From positions 265,462-329,461 of the forward strand of contig JAVSMW010000005.1 in the NCBI GenBank assembly GCA_032027005.1: DNA of 64,000 bases, read 5' to 3'. The DNA is from JAVSMW01 sp032027005. Its GTDB lineage: Bacteria; Bacillota; Thermincolia; Thermincolales; UBA2595. The position numbers were made by a program, and so were the translations under genes. The notes below the pieces were generated by a model. It searched no databases, had not been told where the DNA came from, and saw only the letters and a list, made by a program, of their open reading frames with translations. This document shows, piece after piece, positions 8,939 to 17,588 of this stretch (position 1 is its first letter; each line of letters opens with the position of its first letter).

Positions 8939-9949
8939 TTAACTTTCGATATCCTTGTTCTTTTGGGAGTTGAACTTCATATATTTCTTCAGAGACTTCC
9001 TGTACAATGCAAACCCTATAAAACCGATTATGAATATCAATGCTATGCCTGGCAGCGCCCCTGCAGCCGCTAAGATCAACTCTCCGCAAAACCTAACTAC
9101 CCCTTGAACACTTTCGGTAAAGTTGGCGGCCAGCTTCTGCCAATATGATCCTGTTTTCCCGGCAGCAGGCATTTTCTCGCTCATATTTATTGTGATTGTC
9201 GAAAGTTCGACCAAATTGCTAAGCTTGTGCAAATTGCCTGTTAAACTTTCTATTTCATGCCTGATGTCAGTAAGTCTGGCCTCTGTTTTAAAAATGGTAT
9301 CCGGGTCTGTAATTTTTTTCAGATATTCCTCGAGCCTGCTTTCCTCATATCTGATAAGCCTGAGCCTTGATTCCAGATCAAAAAACTTATCAGTGACATC
9401 ATCACTTTTAATATTTTCATCCAGCAGCAGGCCGAGGCCTTTTACATCCTTCAGCACACTGCCAAACTTCTCGGCATCAATTCTGATAATGATAGTTCCT
9501 TTGGTTTTTAATACTTCTTTTTCCGCTATGTAGTGTTTTTCCTTGCTGATTCTGGTTTCCTGAACATAACCAATGCCGGCGATCATGGTTTCAAGCTGCC
9601 CGTAAGCCTTGTCAAAATCATCAACTTCTACAGATACATTGGCATTGCGAATTATTTTCCGTTCATTGAGAATCGGATTACTCTGAGCCCGGTTAGCTTC
9701 ACCTGTGCCGGTTAAGGCAGTGGCCGAATCAGCTGCAGGTGCACTGCTTGGGGCAGCCGGTGGAGCCTCATTACCGGCCGCAGTTTGTCTTTTGGCCTCA
9801 CCGCTGTTAGCTGATTGCAATGCATCGGCTTTATACATCGGCGCACTGCCGGACTCCGCCACCGAATCCTCGGCTTTCGATGAACCACACCCGGAGAATA
9901 TCACTGCCAAAACCACAAACGTCAGAAAAATACTCAAAACTCTTTTCAT
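8939..9949 (-). CDS. DUF4349 domain lipoprotein
   Basis: A 336-residue exported protein. The N-terminus MKRVLSIFLTFVVLAVIFSGC is a lipoprotein signal with Cys21 as the likely lipidation site. A low-complexity Ala/Ser linker (about 25-85) follows. The DUF4349 domain (about 90-275) has long helical segments (KTEARLTDIRHEIESLTG), and a transmembrane helix near 290-312 ends in a basic tail. The predicted topology is a lipid- and helix-anchored extracytoplasmic domain; its function is unknown. It is transcribed toward the shared terminator with khtU. No operon partner is visible. Confidence 0.8.
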   Translation of the reverse strand: MKRVLSIFLTFVVLAVIFSGCGSSKAEDSVAESGSAPMYKADALQSANSGEAKRQTAAGNEAPPAAPSSAPAADSATALTGTGEANRAQSNPILNERKIIRNANVSVEVDDFDKAYGQLETMIAGIGYVQETRISKEKHYIAEKEVLKTKGTIIIRIDAEKFGSVLKDVKGLGLLLDENIKSDDVTDKFFDLESRLRLIRYEESRLEEYLKKITDPDTIFKTEARLTDIRHEIESLTGNLHKLSNLVELSTITINMSEKMPAAGKTGSYWQKLAANFTESVQGVVRFCGELILAAAGALPGIALIFIIGFIGFALYRKSLKKYMKFNSQKNKDIES

Positions 9950-10050
9950 CCAAACTACCCCCTTTTATCTGGGCTTCATCCGAGAGCCTACACTTATTGA
10001 CGAGAAAAAGGAAAAATAAGTTCCTATTTCCACTATAAAATTTTCAAAAG

Positions 10051-10066
10051 TGTGATTTTAATCATG
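10051..10066. promoter_or_regulatory. Weak CRP/FNR-like dyad upstream of cooS
   Basis: TGTGA-N6-TCATG matches the TGTGA-N6-TCACA pattern in 8 of 10 positions and lies about 170 bases upstream of the cooS start. A perfect version occurs at 51161. Distance and imperfection make this tentative. Confidence 0.25.
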
Positions 10067-10235
10067 GACAATTCATCTGCAAAAATGCACTATTAAATAA
10101 AGTGAAACTTACTTCTACCCCAACTGAAGTTTAGTTGAACTTATCGAGGGCTGGCACAACTTATTTCCCCTTTACAAAGGCGGAGTCTTAGTGTCAATTA
10201 GCCATCGGATAAAGACATAAGGAGGTCTGCCAAAC

Positions 10236-12104
10236 ATGGGTAAACGTTCATATCATCAATCGGTAGAGGAAATGCTGACACGAACTGAAGAATTAGGTAT
10301 TCCAACTACCTACTCACTTTATGAAGCTCAACAGCCCCAATGCAAATTCGGTCAGGATGGAGTTTGCTGTCAATTATGCAGCCACGGCCCCTGCCGTATA
10401 ACAGGTAAAGCTGACCGGGGAATTTGCGGAATTACCGCAGACGGTATTGTTGCCCGCAACATGCTGCGCCTTGCCAGCCACGGTGTATCAGCTTACAGCT
10501 TCCAGATGGAACAGGCTATCAATACCCTCAGAAGTGCCGGCTTAGGCCAGACTTCATTTAAGATTAAAGATCAGTTAAAACTTAAGATTGTATGCAGTGG
10601 TATGGGTTTGGATACTGACTGCACCACCGAGCAGCAGGCCATAAATCTGGCTGACTTTATGACCAGGGAGTTATCTAAGTCAGAAAATGAGCCTTTGATT
10701 TGGGTCGAGAAATTCTTTCCAATGCCCAGGCAGCAATTGTGGCATAAACTGAATATTTTCCCTGGTGGTGTCCATTCCGAAATCAGAAACGCAATGACTA
10801 GGGCTATGACATCAATTGACACTGATCCCAGGGATTTAATCATGCAGTCATTACGCCTGTCAATTGCCAATGCTTTTTGCATGGAGGCTGCAACTACTAT
10901 CCAGGACATTGTTCTGGGATCTCCCACACTAACCAGAACCAAAGCCGATTTTGGAGTTCTCACTTCTGAAACAGTAAATATTGTTGCCCATGGTCACATC
11001 CCCTGGATGGCCAATGCTGTCCTTAACGTACTACGGACCGGCGAATTTGATCAGGAAGCCAAAGCAGCCGGGGCCCAGGGCATTAAATTATACGGTAGTA
11101 TGGATACCGGACAGGAACTCCTGCAGCGGCTTGGGGATGACACAAGCTATTTCGGCGGACAGCTTGGCAACTGGCTGACCCAGGAATTATGGATGGCTAC
11201 CGGGGCAGCAGACCTGGTCATGGTGGATTATAACTGTACTATTCCTACTCTGCAGTTGGTAGCAGAGCAGTTCCATACCCAAATCGTCCCGGTAAGTAAA
11301 GTGGTGCGTTTGACCGGTTCTGCCGCTCCCGTTGACTACGTGCCGGCAGAAGCCCAGGAACAAGCCCGCACATTAATTAAACAGGCCATTGATGCCTATA
11401 AAAACCGCAAACAAACTATCCAAATTCCTCAATATACCGCTGATGTTGTTTCCGGTTTTGGTGCCGAAACAGTCCTTGGCCTGTACGGATATGACCTGAC
11501 TGTATTTATTGACAAAATCCGTAACGGCCAAATCAAGGGCGTAGCAGCAGTTGTAGGATGTACCAATAATAAGAATGGTCATGACACCATCACCGTAGAG
11601 CTGACCAAAGAGTTGATTAAGAGAAATATTCTGGTGCTTAGCGGTGGCTGTTCTTCTTCAGCTATGCAGGCAGCAGGCTTAATGAGCATGGATGCTTTAG
11701 ATCAGGCAGGAGCTTCCCTGGCTGAAGAATGCCGTTCCATCGGAGTACCTCCGGTTTGGAACTTTGGTGCCTGTACCGATATAGGCCGCATGAGCATGGT
11801 TGTAACCGTTCTGGCAGGTATGCTTGATGTTGATACACCGAAATTACCTGTGGCAGTATCTGCCCCGGAATACCTTGAGCAGAAGGCGGTTGCCGATGGT
11901 TTCTTCGCCCTGGCTTTTGGCCTCTGGATTAACTTAGGGCCCCTCCCCCCAATCACGGGTGGAGCCGAAGTAAGCAAGGTGCTGCAGGAAGAAATGGTTT
12001 CCATCACCGGCGGCCAGCTTGATCTCACTCAGGGCGTAATGGAAGTAGCCGACGCTATGGAAGCTGCTATTCTGGCCAAGCGCGAAGCCATGGGTTGGAA
12101 ATAA
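10236..12104 (+). CDS. cooS: CooS-family carbon monoxide dehydrogenase homologue with altered active site
   Basis: A 622-residue homologue of the Ni-Fe-S CO dehydrogenase catalytic subunit. D- and B-cluster cysteines are present (C36, C44, C45, C48, C53, C64). C-cluster ligands His (AHGHIP, 252/254), C334, C442, C472 and C513 are kept, as is the catalytic Lys (K550). Compared from memory with CODH-II of Carboxydothermus, the C294-C295 pair is replaced by M289-D290 (GSMDTGQELL), and the proton-tunnel histidines H93, H96, H99 and H102 are replaced by Y87, Q90, Q93 and N96. CO/CO2 chemistry is therefore uncertain; another redox role is possible. ATG 10236 has an AAGGAGG site. No cooF, cooC or acs gene is adjacent, but a nickel importer and CooT face it convergently. 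Confidence 0.88.
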   Translation: MGKRSYHQSVEEMLTRTEELGIPTTYSLYEAQQPQCKFGQDGVCCQLCSHGPCRITGKADRGICGITADGIVARNMLRLASHGVSAYSFQMEQAINTLRSAGLGQTSFKIKDQLKLKIVCSGMGLDTDCTTEQQAINLADFMTRELSKSENEPLIWVEKFFPMPRQQLWHKLNIFPGGVHSEIRNAMTRAMTSIDTDPRDLIMQSLRLSIANAFCMEAATTIQDIVLGSPTLTRTKADFGVLTSETVNIVAHGHIPWMANAVLNVLRTGEFDQEAKAAGAQGIKLYGSMDTGQELLQRLGDDTSYFGGQLGNWLTQELWMATGAADLVMVDYNCTIPTLQLVAEQFHTQIVPVSKVVRLTGSAAPVDYVPAEAQEQARTLIKQAIDAYKNRKQTIQIPQYTADVVSGFGAETVLGLYGYDLTVFIDKIRNGQIKGVAAVVGCTNNKNGHDTITVELTKELIKRNILVLSGGCSSSAMQAAGLMSMDALDQAGASLAEECRSIGVPPVWNFGACTDIGRMSMVVTVLAGMLDVDTPKLPVAVSAPEYLEQKAVADGFFALAFGLWINLGPLPPITGGAEVSKVLQEEMVSITGGQLDLTQGVMEVADAMEAAILAKREAMGWK

Positions 12105-12126
12105 TATCTGTTGATATGTAAAAATA

Positions 12127-12162
12127 CGGCACAGCGACTAATATTAATTAGGAGTTGTGCCG
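12127..12162 (+). terminator. Intrinsic terminator after cooS
   Basis: CGGCACA/TGTGCCG arms enclose a loop, with a second internal AT-rich pairing, followed by TTTCTTG. It lies 22 bases after the cooS stop and also separates cooS from the convergent cooT. Confidence 0.75.
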
Positions 12163-12203
12163 TTTCTTGTTTAAAACAGAAGATTTAAGTGAAATTTTCT
12201 GCT

Positions 12204-12392
12204 TCACGTTTTTTCAATTACAATTCTATGCTGTACCAAAGCCATTTCTACGATCTTCCCTTTGATCGTTTTTCTCTGTCCATAGATGTTTTCTAATATT
12301 AACTTATCATCTTCGGGAATTATTTTGTCAACCGACTCCAGTAAAAGTTCTTCGCTGTCATTGTTTCTTACATATGCGTTTGCTTCACACAT
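12204..12392 (-). CDS. cooT: CooT-like nickel-binding protein
   Basis: A 62-residue protein of the CooT family (formerly annotated as a small RNA-binding-like family). It begins Met-Cys, and Cys2 is the nickel-binding residue described for Rhodospirillum rubrum CooT. The family pattern is visible: VDKIIPEDDKLILENIYGQ, then VEMALVQHRIVIE. The gene overlaps the 3' end of the importer ATPase gene by 8 bases and is the last gene of that operon, so intracellular nickel handling is the natural inference. Its stop faces the cooS terminator. Confidence 0.85.
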   Translation of the reverse strand: MCEANAYVRNNDSEELLLESVDKIIPEDDKLILENIYGQRKTIKGKIVEMALVQHRIVIEKT

Positions 12393-13188
12393 TATTATCC
12401 CTGCCTTTCATGCTGCTTTCATTTCGACTCCCAATTCCTTTGCCGCCACAAACAGGGCAGCCTTGCAGGGCCAGAGGCATCTCCAGCCCGCAGGCATCCA
12501 GCAATTCAGCATTGACTAGAATTTCTGATGTTGGCCCATCTGCAGCTATTTCTCCCTTTTTAATGACTATTGTTCTTTGACACAATTCGTATACCATGTC
12601 TAAATCATGGCTGGTAATGATTTTGGTATGTGCAAAACTGCTGAGCATTTTCATCAGTCTCCGTCTGGATTTAGGGTCTAAGGCAGAGGTTGGCTCATCC
12701 ATCACGAGAATATCCGGCTGCATGGAGAGCACAGAAGCAATGGCTGCAGCACGTTTTTCGCCGCCGGACAACTTGAAGGGGGTCCGGTCCCTGAGATGAA
12801 GAATACCAACCATCTCCAGAGCCTGATGAACCCGTTTTTCCACTTCTTTTTCTTCCAGCTTGTAATTACGGGGCCCAAAAGCCACATCATCATATACTGT
12901 GGTCATGAACAATTGGTCGTCCGGGTCCTGAAAAACCATCCCCATCCTTTGCCGGATTGTCGGCAGGGTCTTTTTGGTGACTAAAATTTCTCCCACCCGC
13001 ACTTCTCCCTGGCTGGGGAAAAGAACCCCCATCAGCAGCATCAGCAGGGTAGACTTACCGGCACCGTTTGCTCCAATGATGCCCACCGATTCCCCATGGT
13101 GGATGGCAAAAGACATCCCATTTACGGCTCTATGCCCATCCGGATAAACGTAATGCAAATCTCTGACCTCAGTCATATGGTGACTCAT
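12385..13188 (-). CDS. nikO: Energy-coupling-factor nickel/cobalt importer ATPase (CbiO/NikO)
   Basis: A 267-residue ABC ATPase that powers metal uptake. Walker A is GANGAGKST, the signature is LSGGEKRAAAIA and Walker B is ILVMDEPTSALDP; the Q-loop lies near MVFQDPDDQLF. The frame is open to 13290, but ATG 13188 has AGGAGTGAT and overlaps the stop of the upstream permease by 4 bases. Nickel rather than cobalt is inferred from cooT and cooS nearby; the ATPase itself does not define the metal. The C-terminus has an unusual Cys pair (CPVCGGKG) after the nucleotide-binding domain. Confidence 0.88.
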   Translation of the reverse strand: MSHHMTEVRDLHYVYPDGHRAVNGMSFAIHHGESVGIIGANGAGKSTLLMLLMGVLFPSQGEVRVGEILVTKKTLPTIRQRMGMVFQDPDDQLFMTTVYDDVAFGPRNYKLEEKEVEKRVHQALEMVGILHLRDRTPFKLSGGEKRAAAIASVLSMQPDILVMDEPTSALDPKSRRRLMKMLSSFAHTKIITSHDLDMVYELCQRTIVIKKGEIAADGPTSEILVNAELLDACGLEMPLALQGCPVCGGKGIGSRNESSMKGRDNNV

Positions 13189-13994
13189 TGTATCACTCCT
13201 GTTAACAGTGATCCTATCAGTATAGGAATATTGAAAATTCTCGCCATAATAAAAAATGAACTCCAGCCGATCAGATATGCCGCGTCCCAACCAGTGACCC
13301 GGGAAGGGATTCCGGTATTATATTCTCCTGTAAACCCTCTTAGGCACATGGCCTGATATACCCGCTGAGCCCTGTCAAAAGTCCTTAGGATAAGCTGCCC
13401 AAGGAGCGGCCCCCAAACCCCTCGATGAATCCCTTTTTGCTGGGGAGCCCGTATTGTGTATGCCTTCCATATCAGAGAAACTTCTTCTGTTAACACTGAG
13501 ATGTATCTATAGGTCAACAGCAGCTGTAAAACAAAGATTCTGGGAATTTTCAGCATCCTTAAAGCAGAGGCCAGTCTGTCCATCCCAGTGGTGGCAATCA
13601 GCAGAAGAGCCGCACTCACAGTGAGCAGGCACTTCAGAGAAACCGCCAAAAAGGTAATCCATCCTCTGGACAGTGTCACCCCGCCGATGACAATAACCTG
13701 CTGGTCAAAGACCGGGTTTAAGATCCCAATGCTAATGACCAGAGGTGCAGCCAGCAGCATTCTTTTCATTAGAGGTCTGATGGGCAGTTCGGCCAGTATG
13801 ATTACCAGCATTGGGAAAAAAAGCAGGGGCAGCAGTGCGCTGATTTCATATCTGCCAAAGGAAACAACCACAATTAAATAAATAAAAGTGGTCAGAACCT
13901 TGACAAGAGGATGTAGCTTATGAATGACTGTTTCCCTGCGGGCTAAATCATCTAGCAGCCGCATATCAAATATAGTATTCATGATGTTAGACAT
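13185..13994 (-). CDS. nikQ: Energy-coupling-factor nickel/cobalt importer transmembrane subunit (CbiQ/NikQ)
   Basis: A 269-residue membrane protein with 5-6 hydrophobic segments that couples the ATPase to the substrate-binding subunit. The CbiQ-type coupling helices are visible: LSLIWKAYTIRAPQQKG and RTFDRAQRVYQAMCLRGF, each ending near an Ala-Arg-Gly type motif. The start at 13994 (ATG, with GAGG 7 bases upstream) is preferred over a TTG at 14006. It is 72 bases downstream of the nikMN gene and overlaps nikO by 4 bases. Confidence 0.85.
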   Translation of the reverse strand: MSNIMNTIFDMRLLDDLARRETVIHKLHPLVKVLTTFIYLIVVVSFGRYEISALLPLLFFPMLVIILAELPIRPLMKRMLLAAPLVISIGILNPVFDQQVIVIGGVTLSRGWITFLAVSLKCLLTVSAALLLIATTGMDRLASALRMLKIPRIFVLQLLLTYRYISVLTEEVSLIWKAYTIRAPQQKGIHRGVWGPLLGQLILRTFDRAQRVYQAMCLRGFTGEYNTGIPSRVTGWDAAYLIGWSSFFIMARIFNIPILIGSLLTGVIQ

Positions 13995-14066
13995 AACAAT
14001 CCTCAAACCTTCACAAATATTAATGGACGAGGTCCTTTAGCCCTGCTGCGGATTTACTTAAGCAAG

Positions 14067-15122
14067 TCACGATAAATTATGCTTCTTTTTTTTAATCAAA
14101 CTGACGGCAAGCCCTATAAGAGCTGCCAGGGCAAGAGTCAACCCCCCTCCAACAACCCCGGCAACACTGGTGCCGCCACTCACAGCCGGCCACGCCGCTT
14201 CTTCTTCGGTGACTTCAGCACCGGCTGCATTTTTATCTTCAGCGGCCTTAAACCCATAATCAGGTAAAAAGGCAATCTTGCTTTGGAGATTGGCTAAGGT
14301 CTGGTAAATGCCATCCCGTGATTCAAGTTCATCTACACCTGCTGTCTTAAACATAGACCATTCCAAGCCGTCAGGATTCGCCGAAGCAAACCAGGAGAGG
14401 CCCCCTCCCGTTAGCATCGCTGCCACCACCAGACCGGTAATCACTTTTTTGATGGAGAAACTCCCCAGTTTTTCTCCCAAAGCTGCTTTCTCAATGATTT
14501 CCGGCCGTTCCTTCCAGACAAATGAAACAACTGCTGCAACTATCAGGCCTTCCACCAGACCAATGGCCAGATGGATCGGCTGCATCATTAAAAGGAAAGT
14601 GCCAAAAGGCAATTCGGTTTTTCCGGAAAAGAGAGTCTCAAGAACAACACCAAAGGACCCCAACTGAAGGCCCATAACTGTCGCTATCATAGATGCTCCC
14701 ATGATTCGCTTGGGAGTATATCCCTGAGCAGCTATCGGCTTGTAGATCAGTGGATAAGCAATAAAACAGGTGAAAAACCCAAGATTAAATATATTACATC
14801 CTAAGGCCAACAACCCGCCATCCGCAAAAAACAAGGCCTGGATTGACAAAATGGCAGCCATAGCCAGGAAGCCCGCATAAGGCCCCAGCAGAATGGCCAG
14901 CAGCATACCGCCGCCAATATGTCCGGAAGAACCCGTCCCGGGAATGGTGAAATTAATCATCTGGGCTGCAAAAACAAAGGCTGCCACTACTCCCATCAAA
15001 GGAATCTTCTTTTCATCCATGTCACTTTGAATTTTTTTGATTGAATAAGCTGCCAGTCCCGCAGCAGCAGCCCACATGGTACCGCCTACGGCGGGTGAAA
15101 TTAAGGCATCGGCCATATGCAT
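14067..15122 (-). CDS. nikM: Nickel/cobalt-binding importer subunit NikM/CbiM with C-terminal NikN/PDGLE domain
   Basis: A 351-residue fusion. Residues 1-210 are the CbiM/NikM substrate-capture membrane domain, with the N-terminal metal-binding pattern MHMADALISP (His2) and the conserved GSSGHIGGGMLLAILLGP. The C-terminal part has the PDGLE-type sequence NPDGLEWSMFKTAG and a final transmembrane helix with a lysine-rich end, as in NikN-type partners. ATG 15122 has AGAAGGAG upstream. It is the first gene of the nikMN-Q-O-cooT operon and follows a structured leader. Metal identity is inferred from context. Confidence 0.86.
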   Translation of the reverse strand: MHMADALISPAVGGTMWAAAAGLAAYSIKKIQSDMDEKKIPLMGVVAAFVFAAQMINFTIPGTGSSGHIGGGMLLAILLGPYAGFLAMAAILSIQALFFADGGLLALGCNIFNLGFFTCFIAYPLIYKPIAAQGYTPKRIMGASMIATVMGLQLGSFGVVLETLFSGKTELPFGTFLLMMQPIHLAIGLVEGLIVAAVVSFVWKERPEIIEKAALGEKLGSFSIKKVITGLVVAAMLTGGGLSWFASANPDGLEWSMFKTAGVDELESRDGIYQTLANLQSKIAFLPDYGFKAAEDKNAAGAEVTEEEAAWPAVSGGTSVAGVVGGGLTLALAALIGLAVSLIKKKKHNLS

Positions 15123-15189
15123 AATAATCAGCTCCTTCTAAAAACAAATTAATAAGTATATTGAGAAACTTACCCTAACACCCCCCTGA

Positions 15190-15315
15190 AAAAATAAAAC
15201 CATGAAGCTGCCCGTTTCTCCAGGCAAGACCTTCATGGTCGAATCCTAATTTTGAGAATTTTCATTGCACTCAAGGGCTATAATTCTGCTGGTATCTTCT
15301 TGATACCCATTTCAT
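15190..15315 (-). promoter_or_regulatory. Structured leader or attenuator upstream of nikM
   Basis: Read leftward, a hairpin with GGTATC/GATACC arms (about 15292-15308) is followed by a long hairpin. Its outer arms are CCATGAAG/CTTCATGG (15238 to 15201), with an inner TGCCTG/CGGGCA stem, and a T-rich tail TTTTATTTTTT follows. It lies 60-190 bases before nikM. It could be a metal-responsive attenuator or simply the terminator of the upstream DUF3810 gene. I could not match it to a cobalamin or NiCo riboswitch core. Confidence 0.45.
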
Positions 15316-15381
15316 GTTATAATTTATTCTCTGTAATTTTAAATATTCCTTCATAATTTTAAAAAACAATTTAAAACTTTG

Positions 15382-16488
15382 TCATTCATTGTTGTTTTCC
15401 CTAAGCTCATACTCAGCCAATAGCAGGTCAACCATCCTGCCATAACTGTGCACACCTCCTTTTTGCCCGTTAGCCTTTAAATAAGTGTTGTTAATACTGG
15501 TCGATATCCGCTCCACAGGTCCCTCATATCTCTCTAGGTAATCCCGGTATTCCTTTAAGTCACGGCTAACTCCCGGACTGTAACGACTTCTGATATCCCT
15601 CCAGGTTTCTAGGTCATAACTGTACAATGCATTCATGGTGTATGTCAGAGCCAGCATAACTCCAGAATATTTAAAATCGGGATCAGGATGTAATGTACAG
15701 GTCAGGTAAGCAATATAGTTGGCCTCATCTTCCCTGGCAAAACCCCTTTGGTGGGCCATCTCATGGGCTGTTAGAGCAGGCAGCTCAAAATGAGGCATTT
15801 TAATATTTACATTAGCCTCAGCTGTAAAAGGAAAAAATACTCCCCCAATTCCGGTGTAAGACCAATAGTGAGACAGCATTACCCCCTTAGGTCTGCCATA
15901 CCGCCCTCCAAGTTCCGGGTAGATTTCTGATGCCTTTTCGTATCCCAGGTGCGCCCGGGAAAACATGTCCTGTAAACCAGCGGGCAGGGTCATGGCACTT
16001 CCGTCGTCTCGGGCTGCCTGGCTCCGCAGTTCATTGGCCCGCTGGGTCAGCTGCAGTGCTAATTCAGCAAGCTCATCTACCGCAACAGGCCCAACAGGCA
16101 AACCTGAGATTTCGGCAAAGGTCATACGGCTATAGTTAAGCCCCCACATGAGATTAAAAATTAGATATACAACAGCCGGTACAATAAGTAAACGAAAACT
16201 TTTTTCACGTAATCCTGTGAGAAAATCATTCCTGTTTTTAATAATCATCAAAATTGTCCGGCCCGTCCGATATATTATAAATGTAGTTGTGCCCACAACA
16301 ATAAGCTCCGCCAATGAAAATGGGAAGAGTCCCGTTAACAGGCTGTAGTATCTGATCGTCCAAAAATATAGTGTTGTAGAATAACCTATCTCAATTAATT
16401 GGGAAAACCGTGATGCGAACAGGGAAAAAATAACCCCCAAAAGAAGCAGCGAATATAAAATCAACTGGAATGACCCCTTAGACTTCAC
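15382..16488 (-). CDS. DUF3810 family membrane metallopeptidase-like protein
   Basis: A 368-residue protein. Hydrophobic helices occur near residues 8-25, 40-75 and 98-118. A large extracytoplasmic or cytoplasmic domain follows with the zinc-protease-like motif HEMAHQRGFAREDEANY, whose HExxH-type His-Glu and downstream Glu suggest a gluzincin-like site. DUF3810 proteins have this arrangement, but their substrate is unknown. It starts at ATG 16488. It is not closely linked to its neighbours; a terminator separates it from the SPFH gene upstream. Confidence 0.78.
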   Translation of the reverse strand: MKSKGSFQLILYSLLLLGVIFSLFASRFSQLIEIGYSTTLYFWTIRYYSLLTGLFPFSLAELIVVGTTTFIIYRTGRTILMIIKNRNDFLTGLREKSFRLLIVPAVVYLIFNLMWGLNYSRMTFAEISGLPVGPVAVDELAELALQLTQRANELRSQAARDDGSAMTLPAGLQDMFSRAHLGYEKASEIYPELGGRYGRPKGVMLSHYWSYTGIGGVFFPFTAEANVNIKMPHFELPALTAHEMAHQRGFAREDEANYIAYLTCTLHPDPDFKYSGVMLALTYTMNALYSYDLETWRDIRSRYSPGVSRDLKEYRDYLERYEGPVERISTSINNTYLKANGQKGGVHSYGRMVDLLLAEYELRENNNE

Positions 16489-16521
16489 TGCTTTGCTCCT
16501 CCCCTAACAATTTTTAAAAAG

Positions 16522-16549
16522 AGAGGTCCCATGCACTTATGGGACCTCT
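16522..16549 (-). terminator. Intrinsic terminator after the SPFH-protein gene
   Basis: Perfect 11-base arms AGAGGTCCCAT/ATGGGACCTCT around GCACTT. On the leftward strand a CTTTTTAAAAA tail follows. It lies directly downstream of the SPFH gene. Confidence 0.9.
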
Positions 16550-16564
16550 AGGCATCAAAACTAT

Positions 16565-17407
16565 CTATTTTACCTGATTAATGTCAATGAACGGAGTTGC
16601 TCCGCCAGTGACAGTTGGCATTTTACCGTCCCATTTCTCAATGGCTTTCATTTGAGCTTCAATTTGTCTCAAATCGATTAGCTCTTGGGTAACTTCTTGT
16701 TTTTGCAGACGCAGGGATTCGGCTTCAGCTTTAGCCTGCTCAATTTTTTGCTGGGCCTCAACTGTGATCCGCTGCAGGTCAAGCTTTGCTTTTAAGGCGT
16801 TTTGTTCAGCAATTTGCTTTTGCTCAATGGCGTTATTGTATTCATCACTGAATTTAAACTCAGTAATGTTAATTTCATCTAAAGCCATAAAATAAGTCGA
16901 GAGTTTATCGGCAAGGGCTTCCTTTACCTTGGCGCTAACTTCTGAACGTTTCGAAATTAGTTCTTCAGCGGTATATTGAGCAGTAGTTGCTTTAACAGCT
17001 TCACCGATCGCAGGGGCCACAATTCGATCCTCATAGGCTAACCCAACATCTTGATAAAGTTTATTGACTTCATCAGGAACCAGGTGAAAGTTCACAGCGA
17101 CTGTTGTGGTAACAATTTGTAAGTCCTTAGAAGCGGCGGTCTGATCTGACTGAGCTTTGCCAACACGCACATCAATAGGGATAACTTGCTGAATGAACGG
17201 GATTTTCAAATGAAATCCCGGGCTCAAGACAAGGGGTTTTACTGCGCCTAAATGCAGAACGACTCCCCTGGTACCTGCCTGCACAACCACAACAGTGTTA
17301 TACGCAATAAAAATCAGGATAACCCCAACCAAAACGAGGGGCATTAATATTCTTCCGGCCTTGTCAGATGGTTTTGGAATCATGTTGATTACTTTCTCGT
17401 GATTCAT
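16565..17407 (-). CDS. Prohibitin-family (SPFH/Band 7) membrane protein
   Basis: A 280-residue protein with an N-terminal transmembrane helix (about 20-42), then an SPFH domain (GTRGVVLHLGAVKP...) and a long charged coiled coil (about 195-260, with EQKQIAEQNALKAK). Proteins of this family form ring-like membrane assemblies that organise membranes or regulate proteases; no specific partner is visible here. ATG 17407 has AAGGAGG 7 bases upstream. It appears monocistronic, ending in a strong terminator. Confidence 0.88.
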   Translation of the reverse strand: MNHEKVINMIPKPSDKAGRILMPLVLVGVILIFIAYNTVVVVQAGTRGVVLHLGAVKPLVLSPGFHLKIPFIQQVIPIDVRVGKAQSDQTAASKDLQIVTTTVAVNFHLVPDEVNKLYQDVGLAYEDRIVAPAIGEAVKATTAQYTAEELISKRSEVSAKVKEALADKLSTYFMALDEINITEFKFSDEYNNAIEQKQIAEQNALKAKLDLQRITVEAQQKIEQAKAEAESLRLQKQEVTQELIDLRQIEAQMKAIEKWDGKMPTVTGGATPFIDINQVK

Positions 17408-17588
17408 TAATCAGCCTCCTTAATAAAAATTCGAAAATCTTTTAATTAAACTTTTCACCTACTTTATATCATACCTTATATATTACTATCATGCCAGCAT
17501 TAACTGATTAATGACAATTTTATCCCTAAAATAACCAGTAAAAGCTGACACTATAATATGTTACAATATAATCAGAAAGGGGGATATT

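Noticed and set aside
10141..10175. Sigma-54 promoter before cooS (CTGGCAC near 10152)
   Set aside because: GC is missing at the required 10-base distance after GG, so it fails the invariant spacing rule.
15123..15381. Cobalamin or NiCo riboswitch before nikM
   Set aside because: I could not find the B12 box or the conserved NiCo junction sequence; only generic hairpins are visible.
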